Positions 23,861-37,440 of a stretch of DNA of 64,000 bases are shown here, piece by piece. This DNA is from Sacculina carcini (taxonomy: Eukaryota > Arthropoda > Thecostraca > Sacculinidae), in NCBI GenBank assembly GCA_916048095.2, contig OU696570.1, forward strand, positions 7,506,928 to 7,570,927, given 5' to 3'. Position 1 is the first letter of the stretch; each line of letters begins with the position of its first letter. Position numbers and translations under genes: made by a program. Below the pieces are notes generated by a model. It searched no databases. It saw only the letters and a list, made by a program, of their open reading frames with translations, and was not told the origin of the DNA.

Positions 23861-25947
23861 TACTGTTACTGTGGCTGCCAATTTCATGGTGAAATGGATG
23901 CGCATAACAATGGTTTTTTCAAGAGGGTGAGAAAGAAGTGTCTTTTCCTGGCCAGGCAATATTCCAGATTCCTGAAAAATTGTCGGTGACAAAGCAAAAA
24001 TGTAGTTTTCAGCAACAATCGGAAATTGGACGTTCCTAGCTGTACAATGAACTTCTACAGCTATCAATCTATTATCAGATTCTGGTCACGAGCTATTCAC
24101 TAAGATATGATACTGAAAATCAAGTCAGAGAATGGGAGGTGTTTGTAGCTAGTTAGTATTCATTCCCGGACGACGTAGCTACACGTCATTCTGTCTTTAA
24201 AATTCCCAACGCTTTCAAATGTATTTAATTGGAACTCCATACTCGGTGGTTTCAAAATCCTTTGATGACTTGAGCTTCCACGACCATAGCCATCGTATCA
24301 TCAAGTCCTTTTTCAGCGTTTTCCTTCCGCACACTAACTGTGGCTAACACAATAGACAAAATTGGGCATTGATACCAGAAGAAACGAAGCGTCGAATTTC
24401 TTGCAGCCGAAAATTGTGTCGACAATCGATTGTGGCTGGTCGAGAAAAGTTCGCTCAAGAGACGTGCTCGTGTCGGCGGCGGTGGATGCTGTTCATTCTG
24501 CTGACACAGCCCCTCGTCGTTGGCAGGCGTTGACGAGGTTAACCAGCCCGGTCGAGTCAGCATTTGGTGAACGGCGCGCTCGCTCGGACGACCGCAACCG
24601 ACGGCGCGAGCGACAACTTCGCAGCCACTCCCACTAACAATAATCATTTAGTCAGCTGTATGCTGTGTGGAGCGGGACTCAGTGCCGACGCATGTTGAGC
24701 GATGTGAGTCCGGCACGTTCGGGCGCTAATGGTTGTGATGCGGTCAGGACGTCAACACCGCCGCTGCAAGGCTGACAGTCGGTCAAGGCACACTCGGCTT
24801 CGAAATTTTTGCTAACGTCTCGGCGGTGACATAGTGCTGGTGCCGTGTGAAACCTGCATCAGTCGGGCGGTCGGTGGATCGGACAGTATAGTGTCCTTGA
24901 ACATTGACCACTGCGTTACGGTAGTACCAAGACGTTGCAGAAAGAAAGAAAATAGGAAAGAGCGTGTGAGAAAGTCAGCACGTGTGTCTCTTCTGCCAAA
25001 CTTCCAAAATACAATCAAACTGGCTCCAACGGACGAATTCAATTCGGCGACGTCTCCATTGACGTCGATATCAATGTGTGTCCCCATGGACCCTTGGCGA
25101 ATATTCCTGGTGGCTTTTTTCATATTCATCTTTCTTTGCGTAGTTACGTGCATAATATGGTACGCGTTCATACGCTCGCCTGATTAGGGCGCAAACGGAG
25201 AGTGCGACCCGTCAACTCATCTTTTCGTTGCGTTAAGTCTGGATTCAACATTCCATATTGTTCTTGCTGCATGTGAGGTACGTTCAACGACAAATATTAT
25301 AATTGACAGTTAATAAACGTAGTAAGCATACGTATCTCAAGCTCATCAGGCCTTCTAAGTAGGCCACCATGCACCTCATATGTTGAAAGCAACGACAGTA
25401 CATGTATCTTAACGTTCAACGCTTATTCAGGTCGATGCGACTTAGACATGTGTCAGCCACGCACAAACGATAATTCAAATGGTAGAAAACTGAAATATTA
25501 GAGCTTCAACAACGAGTTTCATGTGTATATATATACATGTATATACCTAGCAGCCGGCACTGTCACTGCAAATATATTATTCTGACAAAGTTCTGGCTGA
25601 GTTTGAGCAGTAACACAGACAATCATGTTGGATTTCAGCAGCTCGACAACAAAATAACTGCCCAGCTCACATCACTGACCAGCGAACAATTATTGCTAAT
25701 TTACCAAGAAACTTTATGAATCATTTTGGCAGTTCGTGTCTACAAATCAGACAAATAGACAGATTCAATAATAACTTGCAAGATTTTTAGAGCTTGCGAA
25801 AAAGCAGTGTAAACATTATAATCGCTATCATTTCATTTAAAACTACAGGAATAACACGGTGGTAATTTTTTTTTTGTTATATTTGCCTCATACCCATACT
25901 TATGAAAATATTCATTTAAAACACATGAAAATGTGTGTGTACGTTTG

Positions 25948-25997
<50 letters not shown>

Positions 25998-26309
25998 CTG
26001 AAGCTCAAATATAGCACGCAATCAATCTAGAGTAGGTAGGAGATTAATAGATCTAAAAAGAGGTTGCTTCAGCACGAATGGTGTTTTTAAAACATACAAA
26101 AACGTATAAATGCGTTCATCATTTGTCTTAAATACCAAAAAATCCGGATTTCTGCGTGTGACTCTGCCTGTTCGTAGTCAATGTTCTGTTTTCAGCGAGA
26201 TATCCACTGTTCATCTGAGAATCAATTGATACGCGAGTTGAGCAAATTTCCTCTTATGATACGTTGAAGCAACCTTGTCTCGTATGTGCACAAACTGGCA
26301 ATCGCAATC

Positions 26310-26310
<1 letters not shown>
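23861..26310. other. Low-copy GC-richer segment, unit 2 copy
   Basis: The counterpart of 11,220-13,650. Small changes are visible, such as a T-to-A change at 24,254 that shortens a minus-strand frame present in copy 1, and an S-to-R change upstream of the micropeptide. The open minus-strand frame is therefore not preserved, which argues against it being a gene. Confidence 0.5.
25074..25187 (+). CDS. Candidate transmembrane micropeptide, unit 2 copy
   Basis: The 37 codons match the frame at 12,433-12,546 with no amino-acid change, including the hydrophobic run and the RSPD end. The flanking 5' sequence and stop codon are also the same. Because the two units are nearly identical overall, this identity does not by itself show selection. 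Confidence 0.35.
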   Translation: MCVPMDPWRIFLVAFFIFIFLCVVTCIIWYAFIRSPD

Positions 26311-26369
<59 letters not shown>

Positions 26370-27360
26370 CAACATGACATTTTGAATGTACACCGCTGTA
26401 ACTTCCTTCAGATACACTTTGGAAAATTACAAATTATACAGTTTCGTAGAAAAAAAAATTTCAAGCACGATGGTATAATTTATTTTAATGTGTGACAAAC
26501 AGTTCTTGAGAAATAGATAGAAAAATGAATAAATTTTAGTCACCCGGTGTTCAAGTGTAATTTTGGATGTATTTGAGAATTTTGCCTTTTTTCACGTTTT
26601 TGTATCATTTGTGGGTACAAATTATAACTTTTCTTGTAGAACAAAAAATTATCTACACAATAGTATAATTTTCATAGCTTTACCATTGTTGGTTTATGAG
26701 GAATAGATAGCGAAATATTGACCAAAATATTCACGTTTTTTGTGCTAATTTTGCCTTTTTGAGTTTGTAATTTACACTTCACACCGCCGTAACTGTTTTT
26801 CAATACACTTTGGAAGATTAAAAAATATACCGTGTTGTAGAAAACAAAATTCCCAGTATGATGGTATTATTTATTTAGATGTGTGATAATTAGTTTTTGA
26901 GAAATAGAGAAAAAAGTATAGAAAATCGGACGCGTGGAGTTTAAATAAAATTTTGAATGTATATTGAATCTTTTTCAATATTACATGTTTTATATTCAAT
27001 TTTTGGGTATGAATTATAATTTGTTGAGTAGAACAGAAAATTTTCTACATAGTGGTATAATTTTTAGAGTTGTACCAATGCTGGTTTAGGAAGAGTAGTC
27101 TTCAGAAAATTAATTAAAATTTTCGCATTTTTCAGGGTCAATTTTGACTTTTCACCGCTATAACTTTTTTTGGTTTCATTTTTAAATTAAAAATTTAACC
27201 TACAGTGTACACAATAAAATTTCCAACAAGATGGTATAAATTTTTAGCGGGTACGCCAAGTGATGGTTGAGTAGCAGCTGATAGAATATGGACCAAGGAG
27301 GGTGGGACACACAGACACACAGACACACAGACACACAGACACACAGAGGTTCTCTTTTAT
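26311..27360 (-). repeat. Long AT microsatellite and inverted array A, unit 2
   Basis: (TA)n of about 57 bp (26,311-26,367), then array A in reverse up to the reversed element start and the head-to-head junction at about 27,360. It mirrors 27,370 onward. Tyr-Ile repeat frames here are microsatellite translation. Confidence 0.85.
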
Positions 27361-27369
27361 CTATATATA

Positions 27370-27380
27370 TAAAAGAGATC

Positions 27381-27461
<81 letters not shown>

Positions 27462-29256
27462 TGTGTGTCTGTTCGACCCTCCTTGGTCCATTTTCTATCA
27501 GCTATTATTTGGCCACCACTTGGCCTACCCGCTAACAATTTATACCATCACGTGGGAAATTTTCTTGTCTACACATTAGATTATATTTTAAATTTCAAAA
27601 AAGAAATGAAAAAAAGTTATAGCGGTGAAAAGACAAAATAAACCCTGAAAAATGCGATAATTTTGGTCAATTTTCTGAAGACTACTCCTCCTAAACCAGC
27701 AATGGTACAACTATACAATTTATACCACTGTGTAGAAAATGTTCTGTTCTACTCAACGAATTATAATTTATACCCAAAAATTAAATATAAAACATGTAAA
27801 ATGGAAATAAAATCAATCTACATTCAAAATTTTATTTAAACTCCATGCGTCCGATTTTCTATATATTTTCTCTATTTCTCAAAAACTAATAATCACACAT
27901 CAAAATAAATAATACCATCATGCTGGGAATGTTGTTTGCTACAACACGGTATACTTTTTAATTTTCCATAGTGTATTAAAAAAAAGTTACGGCGGTGTGA
28001 AGTGTAAATGACAAAAAAGCAAAAAGGCAAAATTAGCACAAAAAACGTGAATATTTTGGTCAATATTCCGCTATCTATTCCTCATAAACCAGCAATGGTA
28101 CAGCTATCAAAATTATACTAGTGTGTAGATAATTTTGTGTTCTACAAGAAAACTTATAATTTATACCCACAAATGATACAAAAAACGTGTACAATTGGCA
28201 AAATTCTCAAATACATCCAAAATTACACTTGAACACCGGGTGATTAAAATTAATTCATTTTTCTACCCATTTCTCAGGAACTATTTGTCACACATTACAA
28301 TAAATTCTACCATCGTGCTAGAAATTTTGTTTTCTACAACACGGTATAATTTGTAATTTTCCAAAGTGTATCTGAAGGACGTTACGGGGGTGTAAAATCA
28401 AACGGACATATTGCCAATTTGACAGCTATTATGCGCACTTGCGATTACACAGGAATATACTACTGTGTAGAGAATTTTGTGTTCTACAATATAAGCTATA
28501 ATTTATACCCACAAATGATACAAAAAACGTGTAAAATTGGCAAAATTCTCAAATACATCCAAAATTACACTAGAACACCGGGCGACTAAAATTAATCTAT
28601 TTTTCTAATATTTCTCAGTAACTATTTGTTATGCATAAAAATAAATTATACCATCGTGCTAGAAATTTTGTTTTCTACAATACGGTATAATTTTTAATTT
28701 TCCAAAGTGTATCTGAAGGAAGTTACGGCGGTGTAAAGTCAAAATGTCATGTTGCCAATTTGACATATATTATGCGTACTTGCGATTACACATGAATATA
28801 CACTGATTTAATTTCACTGAAGTCCAATCACAATTTACGCACTTTCGATTACACAGGAATATACTACTGTGTAGATAATGTTGTGTTCTACAATATAAGC
28901 TATAATTTATACCCACAAATGATACAAAAAAACGTGTAAAATTGGCAAAATTCTCAAATACATCCAAAATTACACTTGAACACAGGGCGAATAAAATTAA
29001 TTCATTTTTCTACTATTTCTCAGTAACTACTTGTTACACATAAAAATAAATTATACCATCGTGCTAGAAATCTTGTTTTCTACAATACGGTATAATTTGT
29101 AATTTTCCAAAGTGTATCTGAAGGAAGTTACGGCGGTGTAAAGTCAAAAGCACATATTACCAATTTGACAGCTATTATGCGCACTTGCGATTACACAGGA
29201 ATATACACCGATTAAATTTCACTGAAGCCCAATCACAATTTAGAATGCATCATATT
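27370..29256 (+). repeat. GT tract, element start and array A, unit 2
   Basis: (GT)n of about 75 bp (27,385-27,459), then CTCCTTGGTCC and forward array A monomers. It is the counterpart of 14,700-16,575, with isolated substitutions. Confidence 0.85.
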
Positions 29257-30219
29257 AGCTCCAAGCATGGATGGTGTGGTTTTATTGGGTACAGTTTGAT
29301 TAATTAACTATACTGAATAGAAAGGCTTTATTGTCCTCAATATTTACACATGAATTGTTCCGCCCGACGGGCGGGTAATATACTACTGGGAACAAAGTTT
29401 ACTACTGAAATTTACTGTATAATTTAATTGGTTTAATTTCAAGTTGCATACGCTTGAGCTGCATAAGGATACGGATTGTAATATCATGCAATGCCAACTA
29501 TATGCATCTGCTGTTTTAGCGGAAGCATTAATCTGGATTTATAGAGATGACAGAAAGTTTCATTGTTTTGATAGTGTTACACTTCTGAATTACTACACAC
29601 GAAGGACGGGTGAGAATTTGAGCAGTGTTGAGGGAAAAAACATCGTCAATAATTATAACAAGAATTTACAAATTTGACTTTTTCTATTGGTCGTTTTTCA
29701 TCAATTTTCTTTGTGTTTGTTTCGTGTTTGAGTTCTGAATTATTCCGCACGACGGGCAGCTTTAAATATGAGGCGGGTTGTGGAAAAACATGTTTTCTAA
29801 ATTGAAACATAAATTTCACATTTAGACTTATATATTGGCTAAAACTTTCCTATGGGTTTGTTTTTCTTTTTCAATTTTCACTGATTTTTTTTTGTGAATT
29901 GAATATTAATTATATTTTATTTACTGTTCCGCACGACGGGCGGGCTTAAATTTATCTATAAAGAGTGGGTTTAAATGATAGCGAGGTATATGATATTTTG
30001 CTAGCAGTAAATATTCTAGCGATAAAAGTAGAATGGCTCTTAAGCAAATGATTTTGGAGAATGATGTGAACCTTTAAATATATTTTGCGATCTGATGATA
30101 TTATATATGTATTAGGAATAATACGTAGCAGAATATAGATTGCATAATATAATATCGGCTGTAATATCAAGGGCTGTAATATCGGTGTAATCCAAAAAAT
30201 AACAACTGTATGAATATGA
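29257..30219 (+). repeat. Conserved block plus array B, unit 2
   Basis: The counterpart of 16,576-17,538. It includes the recurrent open frame at 29,444-29,677 and a second intact LINE empty site (GAATATGATGCATTAG at 30,212). Confidence 0.85.
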
Positions 30220-32606
30220 TGCATTAGTGGAAGCATTAACCGGGAATTATGAGATAATATGATAATGGTGTATAATTATATCGCATTATGCAACAAATGT
30301 GAATTTAGCTGCCTTACAGTTTGGTCCCGATACTACATTGGCGGGTTGAGAGAAAAGTATTGGTGGGCCGCGTGTTTGGTACCCCTGGGGTGGATAATCT
30401 CAGTCTTCTGATTACAAATTATGATCGCATCAGTATATTTTGTGATCACAAACTAATAAGTTAAATCACCTCATACTAGGCTGAGAGCGGTCAAGATTGG
30501 ATGGTTGGGTTGGGTTGGGTAGGTTTGACTCAGGTTATATTGGGTTTTAATGATAGCGGGAAATATATAAATTTTAGCAATAAATATTATAGCGGTAAAA
30601 GTGAAATAGTACTTAGGCAAATGATATTGGGAAATGATGTTAAGTAATAAATATAGTTTGGAAACATTCTGATGAAAAGATTTCATCATCTTTCATTGTT
30701 TGTTTCGTGTTTGTGTTCTGAATTATACCACACGACGGGCAGATTTATATATCAGGCGGGTTGAGGGATAATATTTGTCAAAATAAGAACAAGAATAATC
30801 ACATTTAGACTTTTCTATTGGTTAAGATATTTATAGGTTACATTTTTTGGTTTTCAATTTGTATTCATTATATTTTATGGATTTGATATGAATTTTATTG
30901 TATGAATTGTTCCGCACGTCGGGTGGGTTAAAAAAAAGTGTTTTTTTAGATCATTTTTTCAAATGGTTCATTTAAGATAAGGTAATTTTTTTGAATAAAA
31001 ATGTTCCGCGGGCAGCAACTATAGACAATAGAACGTTCAATTTCCCCTGTAGAATTAATCCATACACAAAACCAATGGATTTCACTTCAAATATGAATTT
31101 TATTGTATGAATTGTTCCGCACGACGGGTGGGTTTAAAAAAAGTGTTTCCATTTTTTAGTTCATTTTTTCAAATGGTTCATTTAAAAAGAGGTATATTTT
31201 TTAAAATAAAAATGCTCCGCGGGCAGCTACTATAGACAATAGAACGTTCAATTTCCCCTGTAGAATTAATCCATACACAAAACTAATGGATTTGACTTAA
31301 AGATGCAGAACGGATCGTGTTCGAGTTCTGAATTATTCAGCACGACGGGCGGGTTTAAAAATGACTCAGGCGGACTGAGGGGAAATATTTTGTCGAAATA
31401 AAAATAATTAAACTTATAATTTTTAATTGATTAATATTTTTATGAGTGTACCCTACTTTATTTTTATTTTTCCATATTTTTATGAATTGAATATGAATTT
31501 CATGTTATGAATTGCTCCGCACAACGGGCGGGTTTTAATGCTATATATATACATAAAGAAGAAATTATCTGTCTGTCTGTGTATGTATGCTTGAATATGA
31601 GGTGACATAATTGCGCTGGTTCATGGTCCGCTGGTTCAATGATCAGGGGCTTCAAACGCAAACGAAGCGATGGCTCATTTTTATGAAATAAAAATGTCCC
31701 GCGGGCAGCAATAAAACGTTCAATTTCACCGTGTAGAATGAATTCATATACAAAACTAATGGATTTGACTTCAAGAACCAGAACGGATGGTGTTCGAGTT
31801 CTGAATTATTCCGCACGTCGGCGGGGTTTAAATATGAGGCGGGCTGAGTGAAAATATTTTGTCAAAATAAAATTAAAAATAATGAAATTTAGACTTTTTA
31901 ATTGATTAAGGTTTTTATGAGTTTGCCTTATTTGTTTTTAATTTGCAATATTTTTATGAATTGCTCCGCACAACGGGCGGGTTTTAATGCTAGTATATAT
32001 ATAAAATACATGTTGCCAATTTGACAGCTATTATGCGCACTTGCGATTACACATTAATATACACTGATTTAATTTCACTGAAGTCCAATCACAATTGACG
32101 CACTTGCGATTACACAGGAATATACTGTGTAGAGAATTTTGTGTTCTACAAGATAAGCTATAATTTATACACACAAATGACACAAAAAACGTGTAAAATT
32201 GGCAAAATTCTCAAATACATCCAAAATTACACTTGAACACCCACGACTAAAATTAATTAATTTTTCTACTATTTCTCAGTAACTATTTGTTATACATAAA
32301 AATAAATTATACCATCGTGCTAGAAATCTTGTTTTCTGCAATGCGGTATAATTTGTAATTCTCCAATGTGTATTTGAAGGAAATTACGGCGGTGTAAAGT
32401 CAAAAGGACATATTGCCAATTTGACAGCTATTATGCGCACTTGGGATTACACAGAAATATACTACTGTGTAGATAATTTTGTGTTCTACAAGATAAGCTA
32501 TTATTTATACCCACAAATGATACAAAAAACGTGTAAATTGGCAAAATTCTCAAATACAAAAAAAATTACACTTGAACACCGGGCGACTAAAATTAATTCA
32601 TTTTTC
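30220..32606. repeat. Tandem unit, partial copy 3
   Basis: It follows copy 2 at an offset of 12,681 bp through array B (CTAG end at 31,990-31,993) and part of array A. It departs abruptly at about 32,607, inside an array A monomer (TTTCTAC then CTATTTCTCAG instead of TATTTATCA). Unequal exchange between misaligned monomers would give such an end. Confidence 0.85.
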
Positions 32607-35179
32607 TACCTATTTCTCAGAAACTATTTGTCACACATTACAATAAATTATACCATCGTGCTAGAAATTTTGTTTTCTACAATACGGTATAATTTTTAAT
32701 TTTCCAAAGTGTATCTGAAGGAAGTTACGGCTGTGTAAATTCAAAAGGACATATTGCTAATTTGACAGCTATTATGGGCACTTGCGATTACACAGGAATA
32801 TACACCGATTAAATTTCACTGAAGCCCAATCACAATTAAGAATGCATCATATTAGCTCCAAGCATGGATGGTATGGTTTTATTGCGTACAGTTTAATTAA
32901 TGCTACACTATACTGAATAGAAAGGCTTTATTGTCCTCAATATTTACACATGAATTTTTCCGCACGACGGGCGGGTAAAATGCTACTGGGAACAAAGTAA
33001 ACTACTGAATTTTACTGTGTAATTTAATTGGTTCAATTTCAATTTGCATAAGGATACGGGCTGTAATATCATGCAATGCCAACTATATGCATCTGCTGTT
33101 TTAGCGGAAGCAATAATCTGGAATTATAGAGATGACAGAAAGTTACATTGTTTTGATAGTGTTACACTTCTGAATTACTACACACGAAGGACGGGTGTGA
33201 ATTTGAGCAGTGTTGAGGGAGAAAACCTCGTAAATAATTAAAACAAGAATTTACAAATTTGACTTTTTCTATTGGTCGTTTTTCATCAATTTTCTTTGTG
33301 TTTGTTTCGTGTTTGAGTTCTGTTTTATTCCGCACGACGGGCAGCTTTAAATATGAGGCGGGTTGTGGAAAAACATGTTTTCTAAATTGAAACATAAATT
33401 TCACACATAGACTTTTATATTGGCTAAATCTTTTCTATGGGTTTGTTTTTTTCAATTTGCACTAATTTTTTTATGAATTGAATATTAATTATATTTTATG
33501 AACAGTTCCGCACGACGGGCGGGCTTAAATTTATCTATAAAGAGTGGGTTTAAATGATAGTGAGGTATATGATATTTTGCTAGCAGTAAATATTCCAGCG
33601 AAAAAAGTAGAATAGCTCTTGAGCAATTGATGGTTGAGAATGATGTGAACCTTCAAATATATTTTGCGATCTGATGATATATGTATTAGGAATAATACGT
33701 AGCAGAATATAGATTGCATAATATAATATCGGCTGTAATATCAAGGGCTGTAATATCGGTGTAATCCAAAAAATAACAACTGTATGAATATGATGCATTA
33801 GTGGAAGCATTAACCGGAAATTATGAGAAAATATTATGGAAAAAGTTCATATATATACTAAAAATTTTTATTGTTATTTTGTGTTTACATTTCGAAATTA
33901 TCCCTGACGACAGGCGGGCTTAAGTATGAGGCGGGTTGACTGAATAATATGCCGTCAATTATTAGAATAAGAATATGCAAATTCAGAACAGGAATTTTCT
34001 ATTGGTATAGATTTTACAATTTAGAGTTTTCTATTAGACTGGCTGTTTGCATTTAAATATGTATTACTTTTGTTTTATTAATTGTTCCGCACGAGGGATG
34101 GGCTCAAACATTCAATTTTACCGTGTGGAATGAATCCATATACAAAACTCACGGGCTTGACTTCAAGATCCAGACACACTAATGCAAATGTGACTTAAAT
34201 GGTGTATAAATATATCGCATTATGCAACAAATGTGAATTTAGCTGCCTTACAGTTTTGTTCCTATATTACATTGGCGGGTTGGGAGAAAAGTATTGGTGG
34301 GCCGCGTGTTTGGAACCCCTGGGGTAGATAATCTCAGTCTTTTGATTACAAATTATGATCAAATCAGTATATTTTGTGATCACAAACTAATGAGTTGAAT
34401 CACCTCAGACTAGGCTGAGTGCGGTCAAGATTGAATGGTAGGGTTGGGTTGGGTAGGTTTGACTCAGGTTATATTGGGTTTTGATGATAGTGGAAAATAT
34501 ATAAATTTTAGCAATAAATATTATAGCGGTAAAAGTAAGATATTACTTGAGCAAATAATGTTAGGGAATCATGTTAAGTAATAAATATAGTTTGGAAACA
34601 TTCTGATGAAAAGATTTCATCATCTTTCATTGTTTGTTTCGTGTTTGTGTTCTGAATTATACCACACGACGGGCAGATATATATATCAAGCGGGTTGAGG
34701 GATAATATTTGTCATAATAAAAACAAAAATATTCACATTTAGAATTTTCTATTGGTTGAGATATTTATAGGTTACATTTCTTGCCTTTCAATTTGCATTC
34801 ATAATATTTTATGGATTTAGTATGAATTTCATTGTATGAATTGTTCCGCACGACGGGCGTTTTAATAAAAGTGTTTCCATTTTTTAGTTCATTTTTTCAA
34901 ATGGTTCATTTAAAAAAAGTAATTTCTTTCTAAATATAAATGCTCCGCGGGCAGCAACTATAGACAATAGAACGTTCAATTTCCCCTGTAGAATTAATCC
35001 ATACACAATACCAATGGATTTGACTTCAAGATCCAGAACGGATCGTGTCGAGCTCTGAATTATTCAGCACGACGGGCGGGTGTAAAAATCTCCAAGGCGG
35101 ACTGAGGGGAAATATTTTGTCGAAATAAAAATAATTAAACTTAGAATGTTTAATTCTTAATCTTTTTATGAGTGTACCC
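32607..35179 (+). repeat. More diverged array A, conserved block and array B
   Basis: Array A tail, then the conserved block with an open-frame copy (33,044-33,241), then GC-hairpin monomers at about 32,959, 33,330, 33,508, 33,901, 34,083, 34,662, 34,847 and 35,065, several degraded. It resembles the start of unit 3 but with many substitutions and a different order, so it is an older relative and not part of the recent tandem series. Confidence 0.75.
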
Positions 35180-35733
35180 GGAGACTACCCACTTTGCTGC
35201 CGTGACACTTAGAGACCGACTTCACGGGCGCTCTCAACCTCTACATAATCCGACTCGTGCCATGGGCGCGCCAAGACCATACCGGAGCTAATAATGTCCG
35301 TTTGAGACAATCCGCTAGAGGGCGCTGAAACTGGCCGTTTGAGACATAAAACGAGAGCGCGGGGAATGCGCTAAGCAGAGCCTGTGATAATAAGCCGTTC
35401 CTCGCGATTAACGTAGGTTAGGTTTGGTAAGGTTAGGTTAGGTGGGTTGCTTTGGTTTGGTTAGGTTAGGTTAGGTTAGGTGACAAGACCAGCATGTTCA
35501 TATTTATTGACATTTTATTATTGCCATCTCTCGCATTCTGACTTGAGTGGCGTTTCTTATAATCCATGCTAATGCAACGCCAAGTCTCAGCGCCCTCTGT
35601 AGGAGTTTGTCTCGAATTTCAAATTTTAGCTCCAGCACGAGTTAAACTTGTGTGCGCCGATGGACTAGGACGGCAAAGAGAGAATATGAGAATTATGCCT
35701 CAAAATGACACTGCCGCTAACAGGTCTATATCC
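35180..35733. mobile_element. hAT-like MITE, 554 bp
   Basis: An 8-bp direct repeat GTGTACCC flanks the insert (35,172-35,179 and 35,734-35,741). The related monomers at 6,124, 18,765 and 31,446 carry a single GTGTACCC followed directly by the continuing sequence, so they are empty sites. The ends are imperfect terminal inverted repeats: GGAGACTACCCACTTTGCTG against the complement GGATATAGACCTGTTAGCGG, about 20 of 31 positions matching. Eight-base duplications are typical of hAT transposons. It has no transposase frame and is therefore non-autonomous. Confidence 0.8.
35412..35483 (+). repeat. Interstitial (TTAGG)n-like repeats inside the MITE
   Basis: About eleven pentamers of GGTTA, partly degenerate (GGTTT, GGTAA), in two clusters. 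(TTAGG)n is the ancestral arthropod telomere repeat. The location inside a transposon shows it is interstitial and mobile, not a chromosome end. Confidence 0.8.
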
Positions 35734-35741
35734 GTGTACCC

Positions 35742-35832
35742 TATTTCATTTTTAATTTTCCATATTTTTTATGAATTGAATAATAATTTCATGTTATGAA
35801 TTGCTCCGCACAACGGGCGGGTTTTAATGCTA

Positions 35833-35899
<67 letters not shown>
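35742..35899 (+). repeat. Array B end with CTAG, then (TA)n
   Basis: The array B monomer interrupted by the MITE continues and ends with the CCGC...GCGG hairpin (35,806-35,820) and CTAG (35,830-35,833). About 66 bp of TA dinucleotides follow. The TA tract separates forward from inverted elements. Confidence 0.8.
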
Positions 35900-35900
<1 letters not shown>

Positions 35901-37440
35901 GATGTTTTTTCCCTCAACACTGCTCAAATTCACACCCGTCCTTCGTGTGTAGTAATTCAGAAGTGTAACACTATCAAAACAATGTAACTTTCTGTCATCT
36001 CTATAATTCCAGATTATTGCTTCCGCTAAAACAGCAGATGCATATAGTTGGCATTGCATGATATTACAGCCCGTATCCTTATGCAAATTGAAATTGAACC
36101 AATTAAATTACACAGTAAAATTCAGTAGTTTACTTTGTTCCCAGTAGCATTTTACCCGCCCGTCGTGCGGAAAAATTCATGTGTAAATATTGAGGACAAT
36201 AAAGCCTTTCTATTCAGTATAGTGTAGCATTAATTAAACTGTACGCAATAAAACCATACCATCCATGCTTGGAGGTAATATGATGCATTCTTAATTGTGA
36301 TTGGGCTTCAGTGAAATTTAATCGGTGTATATTCCTGTGTAATCGCAAGTGCGCATAACAGCTGTCAAATTGGCAATATGTCCATTTGAATTTACACAGC
36401 CGTAACTTCCTTCAGATATACTTTGGAAAATTACAAATTATACCGTATTGTAGAAAAACAAGATTTCTAGCACGATGGTATGATTTATTTTTATGTATAA
36501 CAAATAGTTACTGAGAAATAGTAGAAAAATGAATTAATTTTAGTCGCCCGGTGTTCAAGTGTATTTTTTTATGTATTTGATAATTTTGCCAATTTACACG
36601 TTTTTTGTATCATTTGTGGGTATAAATTATAGCTTATCTTGTAGAACACAAAATTCTCTACACAGTATATTCCTGTGTAATCGCAAGTGCGTCAATTGTG
36701 ATTGGACTTCAGTGAAATTAAATCAGTGTATATTAATGTGTAATCGCAAGTGCGCATAATAGCTGTCAAATTGGCAACATGACATTTTGACTTTACACCG
36801 CCGTAACTTCCTTCAGATATACTTTGGAAAATTACAAATTATACCGTATTGTAGAAAACAAAATGTCTAGGACGATGGTATAATTTATTTTGATGTGTGA
36901 CAAATAATTTCTGAGAAATAGGTAGAAAAATGAATTAATTTTAATCATCCGATGTTGAAGTGTAATTTTAGATGTATTTGAGAATTTTGCCAATTTTACA
37001 CAATTTTTGTATCATTTGTGGGTATGAATTATAACGTTTCTTGTAGAACACGAAATTATCTACACAATAGTATCTTTTTATAGCTGTACCATTGCTGGTT
37101 TATGAGGAATAGATAGCGGAATATTGACCAAAATATTCACGTTATTTGTGCTAATTTTGCCTTTTTGCCTTTTTGTCATTTACACTTCACACCGCCGTAA
37201 CTTTTTTTAAATACACTTTGGAAAATTAAAAATTATACCGTGTTGTAGAAAACAAAATTCCCAGCATGATGGTATTATTTATTTAGATGTGTGATAATTA
37301 CTTTTTGCGAAATAGATAAAAATATATAGAAAATCGGACGCGTGGAGTTTAAATATAATTTTTAATGTAGATGGATTTTTTTCCATTTTACATGTTTTTT
37401 ATTTAATTTTTGGGTATAAATTATAGTTCGTTGAGTTTTT
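35900..37440 (-). repeat. Inverted conserved block and array A
   Basis: Reverse-orientation copy: the recurrent open frame on the minus strand (to 36,086), the ATTAGCTCCAAG tract inverted at about 36,270, then array A cores (GGTATAATTT reversed) to about 37,430. It begins abruptly inside the open-frame tract next to (TA)n, so it is truncated. Confidence 0.85.

Larger units (their letters stand above)
17539..30219. repeat. 12.68-kb tandem unit, copy 2
   Basis: A near-identical repeat of 4,898-17,538. It is 40 bp longer because of expanded AT tracts (25,961-25,994 and 26,311-26,367) and a longer GT tract (27,385-27,459). All internal landmarks keep their order and orientation. Confidence 0.92.

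Noticed and set aside
35412..35483. True telomere end
   Set aside because: The pentamers are degenerate, short and inside a transposon with target duplication.
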